In this document: positions 8,721 to 17,363 of the stretch, in pieces | How the letters are laid out: each line of letters begins with the position of its first letter | How positions within the stretch are numbered: the first letter of the stretch is position 1 | Assembly: GCA_964631605.1 (NCBI GenBank) | Contig: CAZVYG010000060.1 | Span: forward strand, 1 to 34,043 | Direction of reading: 5' to 3' | Source of the DNA: JARKQH01 sp964631605 | GTDB lineage: Bacteria; Verrucomicrobiota; Verrucomicrobiia; Limisphaerales; UBA8199 | Length of the DNA stretch: 34,043 nucleotides | The notes under the pieces: generated by a model | What the model saw: only the letters and a program-made list of their open reading frames with translations | Databases searched by the model: none | What the model was told of the DNA's origin: nothing | Made by a program: the position numbers and the translations under genes

Positions 8721-11700
8721 TCACGGCGACGGCAACAGGACCACCCCGCCGTAGCGGTTGGTGCTCCAATGGAAGCCGGCGCCAAAATTGCCTTCCTGCA
8801 GCAACATGCCCTGGAAGGGCAACGACCTGCCCGTGTCCGGATTCACTGTGTTCCCATAGAACCAGCCCGACAAGGGGCTGACGGTCATGCTCAACCCCGG
8901 CTGCGAGGAGAGCACGCGGTTGTTACCGCTGAGGAAAATCACATTGGTGAAGGGCGCGGAGAGGAAGTCGCCGCTGAAGATCAACTGGCCGGAGCCGTTG
9001 GCCAGCGGAATCACCGGTGTGCCGGCGGGCGGCCGCTGAAAGCGAGAGCCGGCCACCTCGGTCCAGTTGGTAAACCCGGCGGGGTAATACCGCGTTGGGG
9101 CAGCCCCGGCCGGTTTGAGCCAGACGAGCTGGCCGCCGAAGGTGTTGGTGTTCATCTCGACCCATCCGAGCGCCAGTCCACGCCCACCATAAGGAGCGGC
9201 GTAAAGCGGCCAGATGCCCTCGGCGGAAATGGCGCTGCGGTGCGTCACCTTGACGCCATCGGCCAGATACGCGGTCAGGGTGGCATAGCCGTAAATGTCC
9301 ACGTCCACCAAGCCGTATCCAAAGCCCGTTGGGCTGTTGGTGGCTGCAGCGTCAGGCGGGATCACGAAGTTATAGCGGCCCGCGTACGGGCAACGGCGAT
9401 AAGCGGAGTAGGTCAGCCGATTGGCCAGCACCTCGGCCGTCCAACCCGGACCGCTGACCTGGCCCCGAATCTGGTCGTCGCGGCTCATGTCAGCGCGGGC
9501 CGCGTCCAGTTGCAAGGTGACCGTCAGCGTGCCCAACCCCGGCCGCGGGATGACCTTGGTGGCTCGTCCCTGCGTGTCAAACCTCCCGGAGAACGAGTAA
9601 GACCGCCCGAGCGTTCGGATCACCGCGCTGTAGGAACCCGAGGTCGTCGGAGCCACGGCGACATAACCCGAGCTGGCAGCATCCACCGCATTGCTTTTAT
9701 AAAACAGCCCGTAATAAACCCCTTTCACCTCGAGGAAATTCTGCGGTGCGGTAGCTGAAGGACTGACCATGCCGGGGTAGGCCAGCACGGGCAACGAGGT
9801 TCCACCGCCGGGCGGTGTGTTGGTCGAGCCGCCACCGCCGCCCGTCCCGGGCGGCACCGTGTTGGTGTTCACGCCCCCAAAATAACTCGGAGGCGCCGGG
9901 TCCGGATCATTGCAGTTGGGGATTCCGTCGTTGTCCGTGTCCAAATCGCAACTGGTTACCAGAGCGTAATTCACCAAGTTGGTGGTCCCGTCGGGATAGA
10001 CCAGATTCGTCGAGGAGAAGTAACCCGCATAGGCGCCCACCCACACCAGCCGCCCGTCGTTCAGTCCATTCAGGCGCACGGCCAGCGGTTGACCATTGGC
10101 GTCCACCGCCTGCGCGTAATACACCTTCATTCCCGGCAGCACTACCAAGGCGGTGAAATTGGAGCTTCCGTCATAATTGGTGGCCCAATTATGCAGTTCG
10201 AGGTAATCCACATACAAGGCGTTGGCGCCAGTGACGGGGGCGAAGGTGAACTTGCTGTAGGAATCGCGCGCATCGAGGATCAACCGGCCAATCGCCCCGT
10301 TATTGGTAAAGGCGTTGGCAATCGGGCCGTAGTCGTAGCCTTCCCAGTTGATTCGGTTGTCAGCACGCGGCGGACTGATGTTGGTGATGGTCGTGCCCAG
10401 GAGATTCACCGCAGCCAGCGGGTTGGGTCGCCGCAAGGTCAGCCCCGGCACGCTGCTCACCCCCGTGCCCACAACCCAAACGTTGCCGTTGGTCAGACCC
10501 CCATCTTCCAGGGAATTGGTAATGGTCAGGCTGATGCGGCGTCCGGCATTGATAACCGTGTTGCTGACATAAAGGTTGCCGCTGGCGAGGGAAACCTCCC
10601 CGCCCGGGGTGTTGACCGTCGCGTTGGTCATGATGGCATTGACCGATTCCAGGCTGAACGAGCCCGACGAAGATCGGAACTCGCCGCCATTCTCGAAGTA
10701 CTTCGACCAAATCAGCGTGCCCTCATCTATGACCCGGCCCCGGTTCACAAACGCCTCGTAAGGTTCGTTGAAGTTGTCGTTGTAATAGGGCCAGCGCCGG
10801 TTCCCGCCGAAATACACCGCGTTCAACGTCGAAATTGTGCCTAGGTTCGTCAGGTAGGATAGCCGCGGCGTGGCGGTGGACCAGATGATGGACGGGGACA
10901 GCAGCGAGATACCCCCCGTCGGCGTGCGCGCGCTGGGCGCGTTCGAGGCAATCGTTACTGCTTCGCCGTCGAAGATAAAGTAACGGGTGATATTGAGCAC
11001 GTCATGGATGAACAGATTGGTGGCGCTGAGCGTCAGGTCCTGAATCCGGCCCGGGGAATTGGGAGCAAACCGGCTGTCCACAAAGAGCACGTGGAAGATG
11101 TTGGTGATGTTCTGGATGACGTTGGTCCAGCGGCAGCTCCACAGGCCGACGGTGCCTTCTGGGCGCGGGATGGCCGGGTGCATCAGGTTGGTGATGGTGA
11201 TGATGCCATTGGTGTTTCGGAAATTCAGCGAGGCCAGCGGCACGGCGATTTCGGCCCCTGCGTTGCCCAGGAACTGGTTGGTCGAGGCGATTTCGATGGT
11301 GTTGGGACCGATAATTCGGCTGTAGTTCATCGCCAGCGTGTTCGTCGCGCTCAGAATGATGCGCCCCGGAAGGTTCGTGGCGTTTTGACCGGCGATATCC
11401 GTCGGCACGACCGTCGTGGGCTGGAAGAGCGCCTCGTAGGCTGTATTCAGATTGGTGATAGTCCCCCCACCCGGAAAACCCGGCGGCGGCGTGGCTGGCA
11501 CCATCGGCAGCGCGCCAAAGATATCCCGCGGACCGCCCCGGAGGAAGAAGTAGTTCTCCGGGACATAAGTCGTGCGCGGGCCGGCTGTGCCGTTCGGGAA
11601 GAGGTTAATGTCCCGCCGCGGCTCGGCCAGATCGTCCACGAGGTAGAGATAGTCCGCGGTTGGCTCCGTCGAAAACAACGGCGCGTTCGTCCACGCCCAC

Positions 11701-12563
11701 TCGACCACGATCGGGTCCAGTGAGAAAAACGAGTCAATCGAAGCCTCGGGCATGTACACCCGCACATCCATCGCCGAGTTGGTATTCTGCACGTAGGCCA
11801 CCCGGATCAGCCGGTTCGAACCGCTGAAATCCATCATCTCCGAGTAATACGAAACCGCATTGGTCAAGATGAGTTGAATGATCGGGGTTTCGTTCAGACG
11901 CGTGGTCACCGGGTGCGGCGGCGTCGCCGGGTTCGGCGGCGCAAAAAAGGCGCCCAACGGAGCCCCGTTGGTGGCAACGGCCCAGTAGCCGTCAAAAATA
12001 CCCAGCGTGTTGTTCGAAGGCGACAGGTCGGTGAAACCCTCCATCACCACCACCCCGTTGTTGATGTTCACATCCGAACCCGCGAGGCTGATGAAACTGT
12101 CCAATCCCGCATACAAGGTTCCGGGGCTGTAGATATTCGTGGCCGAGACCAGCAGCTTGGCCGAACCCACTCCCGTCACCGTGACGTTGGTGCTCGCTCC
12201 GCAACTGATCGAGCCGATGTTGTGGAAGTTGCCCGACCAGCGGAATTGCGAGCCGATGGCGGATTCCGGCGAGAAGGTCTCGAACAGAAAGCCGAAGTTT
12301 CCGCTGATAATGCCGTTGTTGGTGTAATTGAGGGTGTGGGTCGTGTAGAACGGATCCCGCCGGAAACCTATGTCCCCCGTGCCCAAATTGATACTGAAGG
12401 TGTTGTTGTTGATGAAGTTGATCGCATCAATGTTGGGCGCGGGATACCCCTCCAACACCTCGACAATGCCGTCGTTCTGGTAGAACAGCGCGGGTTGCGC
12501 GGTGGCGGTCATCGCCGCCAGGCTCATCCAACCCAGCCATCCCAGGAAACATTTGAACTTCAT
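8721..12563 (-). CDS. Secreted beta-helix-like protein with shared C-terminal domain
   Basis: A 1280-residue exported protein. The ATG at 12563 is chosen because it begins a clean signal peptide (MKFKCFLGWLGWM, cleavage after about residue 22, ATA-QPA); the frame stays open upstream but that extension overlaps the previous gene. Residues 30-860 are rich in Asn and Thr with recurring short N-G-x-I/F-T-N units, suggesting a right-handed beta-helix or filamentous adhesin fold; the fold is inferred. Residues about 871-890 carry DTDNDGIPNCNDPDP, a thrombospondin type 3-like calcium-binding motif, followed by a Gly/Thr linker. Residues about 925-1280 form a domain closely matching the C-terminus of the protein at 14863-17250 (YYGLFY, LADGVKV, APYGGRGLALGW, FQGMLLQ). 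It starts 23 bp after the previous stop, so it is probably co-transcribed. No catalytic motif was recognised. Confidence 0.88.
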   Translation of the reverse strand: MKFKCFLGWLGWMSLAAMTATAQPALFYQNDGIVEVLEGYPAPNIDAINFINNNTFSINLGTGDIGFRRDPFYTTHTLNYTNNGIISGNFGFLFETFSPESAIGSQFRWSGNFHNIGSISCGASTNVTVTGVGSAKLLVSATNIYSPGTLYAGLDSFISLAGSDVNINNGVVVMEGFTDLSPSNNTLGIFDGYWAVATNGAPLGAFFAPPNPATPPHPVTTRLNETPIIQLILTNAVSYYSEMMDFSGSNRLIRVAYVQNTNSAMDVRVYMPEASIDSFFSLDPIVVEWAWTNAPLFSTEPTADYLYLVDDLAEPRRDINLFPNGTAGPRTTYVPENYFFLRGGPRDIFGALPMVPATPPPGFPGGGTITNLNTAYEALFQPTTVVPTDIAGQNATNLPGRIILSATNTLAMNYSRIIGPNTIEIASTNQFLGNAGAEIAVPLASLNFRNTNGIITITNLMHPAIPRPEGTVGLWSCRWTNVIQNITNIFHVLFVDSRFAPNSPGRIQDLTLSATNLFIHDVLNITRYFIFDGEAVTIASNAPSARTPTGGISLLSPSIIWSTATPRLSYLTNLGTISTLNAVYFGGNRRWPYYNDNFNEPYEAFVNRGRVIDEGTLIWSKYFENGGEFRSSSGSFSLESVNAIMTNATVNTPGGEVSLASGNLYVSNTVINAGRRISLTITNSLEDGGLTNGNVWVVGTGVSSVPGLTLRRPNPLAAVNLLGTTITNISPPRADNRINWEGYDYGPIANAFTNNGAIGRLILDARDSYSKFTFAPVTGANALYVDYLELHNWATNYDGSSNFTALVVLPGMKVYYAQAVDANGQPLAVRLNGLNDGRLVWVGAYAGYFSSTNLVYPDGTTNLVNYALVTSCDLDTDNDGIPNCNDPDPAPPSYFGGVNTNTVPPGTGGGGGSTNTPPGGGTSLPVLAYPGMVSPSATAPQNFLEVKGVYYGLFYKSNAVDAASSGYVAVAPTTSGSYSAVIRTLGRSYSFSGRFDTQGRATKVIPRPGLGTLTVTLQLDAARADMSRDDQIRGQVSGPGWTAEVLANRLTYSAYRRCPYAGRYNFVIPPDAAATNSPTGFGYGLVDVDIYGYATLTAYLADGVKVTHRSAISAEGIWPLYAAPYGGRGLALGWVEMNTNTFGGQLVWLKPAGAAPTRYYPAGFTNWTEVAGSRFQRPPAGTPVIPLANGSGQLIFSGDFLSAPFTNVIFLSGNNRVLSSQPGLSMTVSPLSGWFYGNTVNPDTGRSLPFQGMLLQEGNFGAGFHWSTNRYGGVVLLPSP

Positions 12564-12586
12564 AAGCTTTTTCTGTTCGTACCCGG

Positions 12587-14866
12587 CTACTGGACAATTA
12601 ACACGGTGTAGGGCACGTCCACGTATCTCCCGCCGGCATCCGTCAGTCGAATCACGAATTGCTTGAGGCCGGCGGAGACCGGCGTCCCGTAGATTCCCAC
12701 CCGCTGATCCTCGTCTCCGTAGGGGGAGAGATACAGCCCCGCCGGCAGCGGCCCGACCGAGCTCCAAGTGTAGGGCGGCTGGCCGCCGGTGACGGAAAGG
12801 CCCTCGAAGAAATCACCGTAATCCACTCCCACCCGGCCGTTGGGCAGACGCGAGGCGGGCGGCTGAACATCAATAAAGATGCGGTCCTCGAGGTCCCTGA
12901 TACTGGTGCCGATGGGATAAACCACCGGCGGATTGGTCGAGCCGTCAAAACTGCCCCAGACAAAATTGGTCAGGATGGCCGTGGTTTCGTCTTCGAATCC
13001 GCCGAACCCGATGTTCACGCGGGTCGGACCGATCTTGTTCAGCGACAAGGTGCTGAAGGGTTCGATGGTGCCCGGCCCGGCCAGCGTCGAGAGCAGGTTG
13101 CTCGCCCCGAAATTGATGCTGCGCACTAAAGCTAGAAGGTCGAGGTCCTGCGCCTGGATCAAAATATCGGGCGCCAGGACCACCCGCCGGAAATACTGTT
13201 TGACCGGCTGGTTGCGGATCATCGCCGTCATGCTGTAGTCGTTGGTAATCGGCACAAAGAAGCGCCCGAGCAGGGAATCGTAATCGCGCCGGATGTAACT
13301 GACCTTTTCGATGCCCTGCCGCAGCTCGGCATTGTTGGTGACGCACTCGACGTTGTTGATGACAAAGACATGGCTGATGAAGTAATCCACCCACTCCTGG
13401 GAAATAACCTGGCTGGTGATGTTGCTGCTGCCGTCAAAGTTGGTCGTATAAACCAGGTTCGTGTTCTGGTAGAAGATGTTCGTGTTCACCACCACGTTGG
13501 TCAACTGCGCCGCAATGATTGAGAGCGCGCAGGAATTGGTCGGCAGAATGAAAAACTCGCCCACGACGCGGTTCGTGTAAAACGTCACCGTCTCGGTGTT
13601 CGTCACCAGGGTGCCGGGCACGGGCGACCACGGGGGCACCGTCAAGGTAATCGTCCGGATTTGCACCAGCGAGGTGCCCTGCAAGGTGGTGATGTCCGTC
13701 ACCGGTATCGTCGTCCATTGCCCGTTGACAAACCGCACGACTTCGATGTTGCCGAAGGAGTGACGATAGCGGGTTTGCACGGTGGGGGTCAGGTTCGTGA
13801 CATAGACAATGTTCGAACTGCCGGCGGGGGCCCAGGGAAAGTTGGTGACGTAAGTGGTAATGTTGGTGATGTAGGTGTTGACGAAGTAGTTGGTGGTGCC
13901 GAGGATCAGCAGGCCCGGGTAAAGGGCCGCCAGGGCGGGGGCGTCATTGGTCAATGCCTGTTCGGCCAGCAAGGTCAGGTTCGACCCATAAATCAACTGC
14001 GGGTTGAGGTTGGTCTGGTAAAGCAGGCTGGCGGCGGGAGGCTGTTCAACATTCATGTTATTGGCCCGATACAGGTACCGCAACCCGCCCATATCGTCCC
14101 GGGTCAGCGTGCTGTAAAACCCGCCTTCGCCCAGTCCCCAGGACGCCACCGCGCTGTATTGCGACGTGAGCGGATCCACCAGGACCTCGACCGCGTCGGC
14201 CTGCTGCACCACGGGGCAGCCGTCAGTGATATAGTAGGTATAGCGCGCGCCGTTGACATACCGGGTCGGCTCCCACGTAATCGGGTCGAAGTTGCGCTGA
14301 ATGACATGGTACTCGAACAAGCATTGGACGGGGGTGGAAATGCGCGCGCGCAGCGCCCAGGTCCAACGGTCCGACTCGGCCAATCCCATGTGCTCGATGA
14401 TGTAACTCATCACGGTGGATTTCAGATCCAGCAAGCGCAGCGCCTGGGCGGTGTAGTTCAACCGCTGGGAATCCAGCGGAAATTCGGAAAGGTCAGCCGA
14501 ATAACTCGAGACGTTGCTCAAGCTGTTGAAGGCGGCAAAGGCCTGGTCCACCGCCCACAAACCGTTGGAGCCGAAGTAATCCAGAAAGGTCGAATCGCAG
14601 GCGTAATAGTTCTGCGGCGTGTTGAGGCGATATTCCTCTCCCAGATTCTTGGGGGCGCCGATATCGCCGGGGAGGTTGTAGCTCAGGGTGTCAGTCTGGT
14701 AGGCGTCGCCGGCATTGGCAATGGGGCCGAGGAGCGAAAAGCCGGGCGCAACCTGCGCGGTCATCAGCACCGCGGCGAGCCACCCAAGGGATTTGAAAAG
14801 TCGCAACATAGGAAAGGCGCTGGCAGCGTGTTTCGATGGTTTCATCCGGGGCGTCATCGGGTTCAT
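12587..14866 (-). CDS. Secreted protein of unknown function with C-terminal Ig-like domain
   Basis: A 759-residue protein whose ATG overlaps the upstream TGA as ATGA (14863-14866), indicating translational coupling; no clear Shine-Dalgarno is seen. Other in-frame ATGs at 14857, 14845 and 14809 could be used. The hydrophobic signal sequence lies at about residues 20-43 (MLRLFKSLGWLAAVLM). The region 55-270 holds a segment rich in aromatics and Asp (FLDYFGSNGLWAVDQAF, FDPITWEPTRYVNGARY) that I associate with recurring uncharacterised verrucomicrobial exported proteins; no enzyme signature was found. Residues about 330-500 are strongly Asn/Thr/Val rich. Residues about 669-759 look like a putative Ig domain of the He_PIG type (GGQPPYTWSSVGPLPAGL, then IYGTPVSAG). 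Its position between two CTD-bearing proteins suggests a common surface assembly; that is inference. Confidence 0.87.
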   Translation of the reverse strand: MNPMTPRMKPSKHAASAFPMLRLFKSLGWLAAVLMTAQVAPGFSLLGPIANAGDAYQTDTLSYNLPGDIGAPKNLGEEYRLNTPQNYYACDSTFLDYFGSNGLWAVDQAFAAFNSLSNVSSYSADLSEFPLDSQRLNYTAQALRLLDLKSTVMSYIIEHMGLAESDRWTWALRARISTPVQCLFEYHVIQRNFDPITWEPTRYVNGARYTYYITDGCPVVQQADAVEVLVDPLTSQYSAVASWGLGEGGFYSTLTRDDMGGLRYLYRANNMNVEQPPAASLLYQTNLNPQLIYGSNLTLLAEQALTNDAPALAALYPGLLILGTTNYFVNTYITNITTYVTNFPWAPAGSSNIVYVTNLTPTVQTRYRHSFGNIEVVRFVNGQWTTIPVTDITTLQGTSLVQIRTITLTVPPWSPVPGTLVTNTETVTFYTNRVVGEFFILPTNSCALSIIAAQLTNVVVNTNIFYQNTNLVYTTNFDGSSNITSQVISQEWVDYFISHVFVINNVECVTNNAELRQGIEKVSYIRRDYDSLLGRFFVPITNDYSMTAMIRNQPVKQYFRRVVLAPDILIQAQDLDLLALVRSINFGASNLLSTLAGPGTIEPFSTLSLNKIGPTRVNIGFGGFEDETTAILTNFVWGSFDGSTNPPVVYPIGTSIRDLEDRIFIDVQPPASRLPNGRVGVDYGDFFEGLSVTGGQPPYTWSSVGPLPAGLYLSPYGDEDQRVGIYGTPVSAGLKQFVIRLTDAGGRYVDVPYTVLIVQ

Positions 14867-17250
14867 GGCTGGGCAGCGGGTTTAAGCTCGACTTCGCCAA
14901 TGTCGGCGCCGGTCCAGAAGAAGCCGGCGCCGGCAGCGCGGTTCTGCAACAGCATTCCCTGGAAGGACAACGACTTGCCCGTGGCGGGATTGGGCACCGT
15001 CCCGGAAACAAAACCGGAGAGGAGACTGATGGTGACGTTCATGGGACGGCCGTCCAGGCCGAACACGCGATGGTTCGAATCCAAAAACAGGCCCTGTGTC
15101 AGGGGCGTTGACAAGCCCCCGTTCTTGAACACCAGTTGCCCCATGGCGCTAGGCCAGTTTAAGACCCTCTGGCCGGCAGCCGGCCGCGCGTAGGCCGAAC
15201 CCACCACTTCGAACTGGTTGGTGAAGCCGGCGGTATAGTAACGGCCCGGAACACGCGCGGGCCGAATCCAGGCCATGTCACCGCCCAAACCGTCGGTGGT
15301 GACCTCGATCCAGCCCAGGTTCAAACCGCGGCCGCTGTAAGGAGCGGCGTGCAGCGGCCAGACGCCATCCTCGGATAACCGGGTGGACTGGCTTACCTTG
15401 GCGCCGTCGGCGAGGTTGGCCACCCAGACCACCGAGCCGAGACTGGAGACTTTGACGACACCGATGCTGGCGCCGGCTGGTCCCTGGCCCGGAGGATCGT
15501 CCGGCGGAATGATCATTCCATAAGTTCCGGCGAGCTTGCAGGGGTTATAGACGGTGTAAACCACCTTGTTGGCCAGCAGTTGGGCCGACCAGGCGGGATG
15601 CGTGAGCACTCCCCCAACCTGGTTCCCGCCGGTCAAGTTCAGCCGCAAGTCAGCCGTCAGTTTCCCGCCCGTGCCAGGCACAACCCGCGAGAACCGGCCC
15701 GCGGCGTCGAACTGGCCCGAGAAGGGATAGCTTTGGGTGCCGAGGGTGATGCGGGCGCTGAAGACTCCCCGCCGGTTGGCGACCAGCGCGAAGCTGCCGG
15801 CCCTGCCCAGCGTCACGCCGTTGGTCTCATAAAACAGCCCGTAATAAGTCCCCTGGGCGAAGTCGAAACCGTTCACCCACGGCTCCCCGGTGAAGTCGGA
15901 CTCGGGAAAAGCCAGAATGGGAATCTCGCTGCCGGCGCCCGGCACCACCGGTTCCTCGAACGTTGCCGGCCCGACATAGTTGGTGACGGCCGCAAGGGGC
16001 AAATAATCCGCCGGGGCGTACACCTGGGCCGCCAGGTCCATCGAGAAGGGCAGCGGCCGATATGTGCTCCAGACGGCCAGGAAACGATTGGCTCCATCGC
16101 TGGTCACAGCCGGTTGAATCTGCGTTTGGATCGTCGTGGTATTGACCCGGAATTCGGCCTCCGCGGGTGATCCGTCGCTCCGCAGATACCGCCCATAAAT
16201 GCCGTAGTCGGAGCCGTCCTGCCACTCGCTTGCCCACACGACCAGCGCGTCCGCGCCCATTACAGTCAGTTGGGGAGTAATCTGCCTTCCGCGCAGGCGG
16301 GTGTTAACCGTCCGCTCGACCCCGCCCACGTCGTTTTGATCGAACGAACGGGCGACGATGTCCCAGGAGTTGACAGCATCCAGCGGGTTCCTCTGGCTCC
16401 AGGCAACCATAAACCCACCCTCGGGTGTCGCCGCCACCGTGGGCTCGGCGCAAAGGTTCGTGGTCGAGTTAACTTCAAACTCGCTGGTGATGGCCGCCCC
16501 GTAACTGGTAAAACGCCGCGCCAAGATGGCGGCTTCATTGGTGGCCTGTCCCTCGGAAACCCACACCACCACAAACCCGCCGTCTTTCAGCGTGGCGATG
16601 GCGGGGTTGCGCTGGTTCAACGCGATGGTCTGGTTGACGCGGAACTGGGCGCCCACGTGGGCTCCAGCCGCGGAGAGAATCTGTGCGTAAACATCAAAGA
16701 GGCTGTTGGTCGTCGCCTGGTTGTAGCTCGCCCAGACAACCGCCGCATTGCCGTCCGGCAGGGCCGTGACGGCCGGCTGCCGCTGGAACCGATTGGTGGG
16801 AGTGCTGACGAGGACATCCCCGCCCTGCCACGTATTGCTGGCGGTCAGGAACCGCGCGTAGATGTGCTGCAAGCCCACCTTGCCGCCCTGCCAGACAAAG
16901 GCCGCGCCGCCGTGGGCCAGCAGGGCCACCCGCGGACGTTCCTGGTCCCCTTCGGCCACCTGGTTCACGCGAAATGGCGCCTGCGCCGCGCGCAACTGGC
17001 TGTCCAGTCCCACACCCAGAACTCCCAGCCCTTTGCCGTCTCCGCCGTTATCCTCCCAGACCAGGAAGCCGCCTTGCGCGTTGAGACTGGCATGAGAGAA
17101 GGTTTGGGCGCCCGGCATCGCTCCAACGATGGCGTATTCGCTTCCGTTGGTGAAATAGGCCGTGTTCTGGGCCAGCGCGAGCGCGGGAACCAGGCAGGCC
17201 AGCCCCCCGCACGCCCTCACGGCTTTCCGGATCAACAGCGAGAATGACAT
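14863..17250 (-). CDS. Secreted seven-repeat beta-propeller protein with shared C-terminal domain
   Basis: A 795-residue protein with a signal peptide (residues 1-27, ending ALA before Gln28). Residues about 30-435 contain seven repeats built on a VVWAS-type strand, usually followed by an FRVN-type motif (GGFLVWED, GAAFVWQG, AAVVWASY, FVVVWVSE, FMVAWSQR, ALVVWASE, FLAVWSTY). Seven units suggest a seven-bladed beta-propeller; similar repeats occur in large RTX-type secreted proteins. Residues about 442-795 are a C-terminal domain strongly similar to the end of the protein at 8721-12563 (YYGLFYETNG, LADGAKV, APYSGRGLNLGW, FQGMLLQ). It is the first exported protein after the secretin, 113 bp downstream, and overlaps the next gene by ATGA. 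No catalytic residues were recognised. A surface or matrix role is inferred. Confidence 0.88.
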   Translation of the reverse strand: MSFSLLIRKAVRACGGLACLVPALALAQNTAYFTNGSEYAIVGAMPGAQTFSHASLNAQGGFLVWEDNGGDGKGLGVLGVGLDSQLRAAQAPFRVNQVAEGDQERPRVALLAHGGAAFVWQGGKVGLQHIYARFLTASNTWQGGDVLVSTPTNRFQRQPAVTALPDGNAAVVWASYNQATTNSLFDVYAQILSAAGAHVGAQFRVNQTIALNQRNPAIATLKDGGFVVVWVSEGQATNEAAILARRFTSYGAAITSEFEVNSTTNLCAEPTVAATPEGGFMVAWSQRNPLDAVNSWDIVARSFDQNDVGGVERTVNTRLRGRQITPQLTVMGADALVVWASEWQDGSDYGIYGRYLRSDGSPAEAEFRVNTTTIQTQIQPAVTSDGANRFLAVWSTYRPLPFSMDLAAQVYAPADYLPLAAVTNYVGPATFEEPVVPGAGSEIPILAFPESDFTGEPWVNGFDFAQGTYYGLFYETNGVTLGRAGSFALVANRRGVFSARITLGTQSYPFSGQFDAAGRFSRVVPGTGGKLTADLRLNLTGGNQVGGVLTHPAWSAQLLANKVVYTVYNPCKLAGTYGMIIPPDDPPGQGPAGASIGVVKVSSLGSVVWVANLADGAKVSQSTRLSEDGVWPLHAAPYSGRGLNLGWIEVTTDGLGGDMAWIRPARVPGRYYTAGFTNQFEVVGSAYARPAAGQRVLNWPSAMGQLVFKNGGLSTPLTQGLFLDSNHRVFGLDGRPMNVTISLLSGFVSGTVPNPATGKSLSFQGMLLQNRAAGAGFFWTGADIGEVELKPAAQP

Positions 17251-17363
17251 AAAGTTTAATCGGTTTTCACACAGTCAACATGAGCCCGGCCGGGATGGCT
17301 CGGAACCCGCCGGGCCACACCCGGATTTCGGCCTGTGACCATCCGGCGCCAGCCCCTTCCTCA

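Noticed and set aside
8715..9758. Plus-strand frame directly after the cobalamin-like element, a possible riboswitch target
   Set aside because: Its translation has no recognisable protein features and it is fully antisense to the conserved C-terminal domain of the gene at 8721-12563.
17284..17315. GCCCGGC/GCCGGGC inverted repeat after the secretin stop as a terminator
   Set aside because: Only a 7-bp stem with an 18-nt loop and no T tract, so there is no good case for termination between the secretin and the propeller gene.
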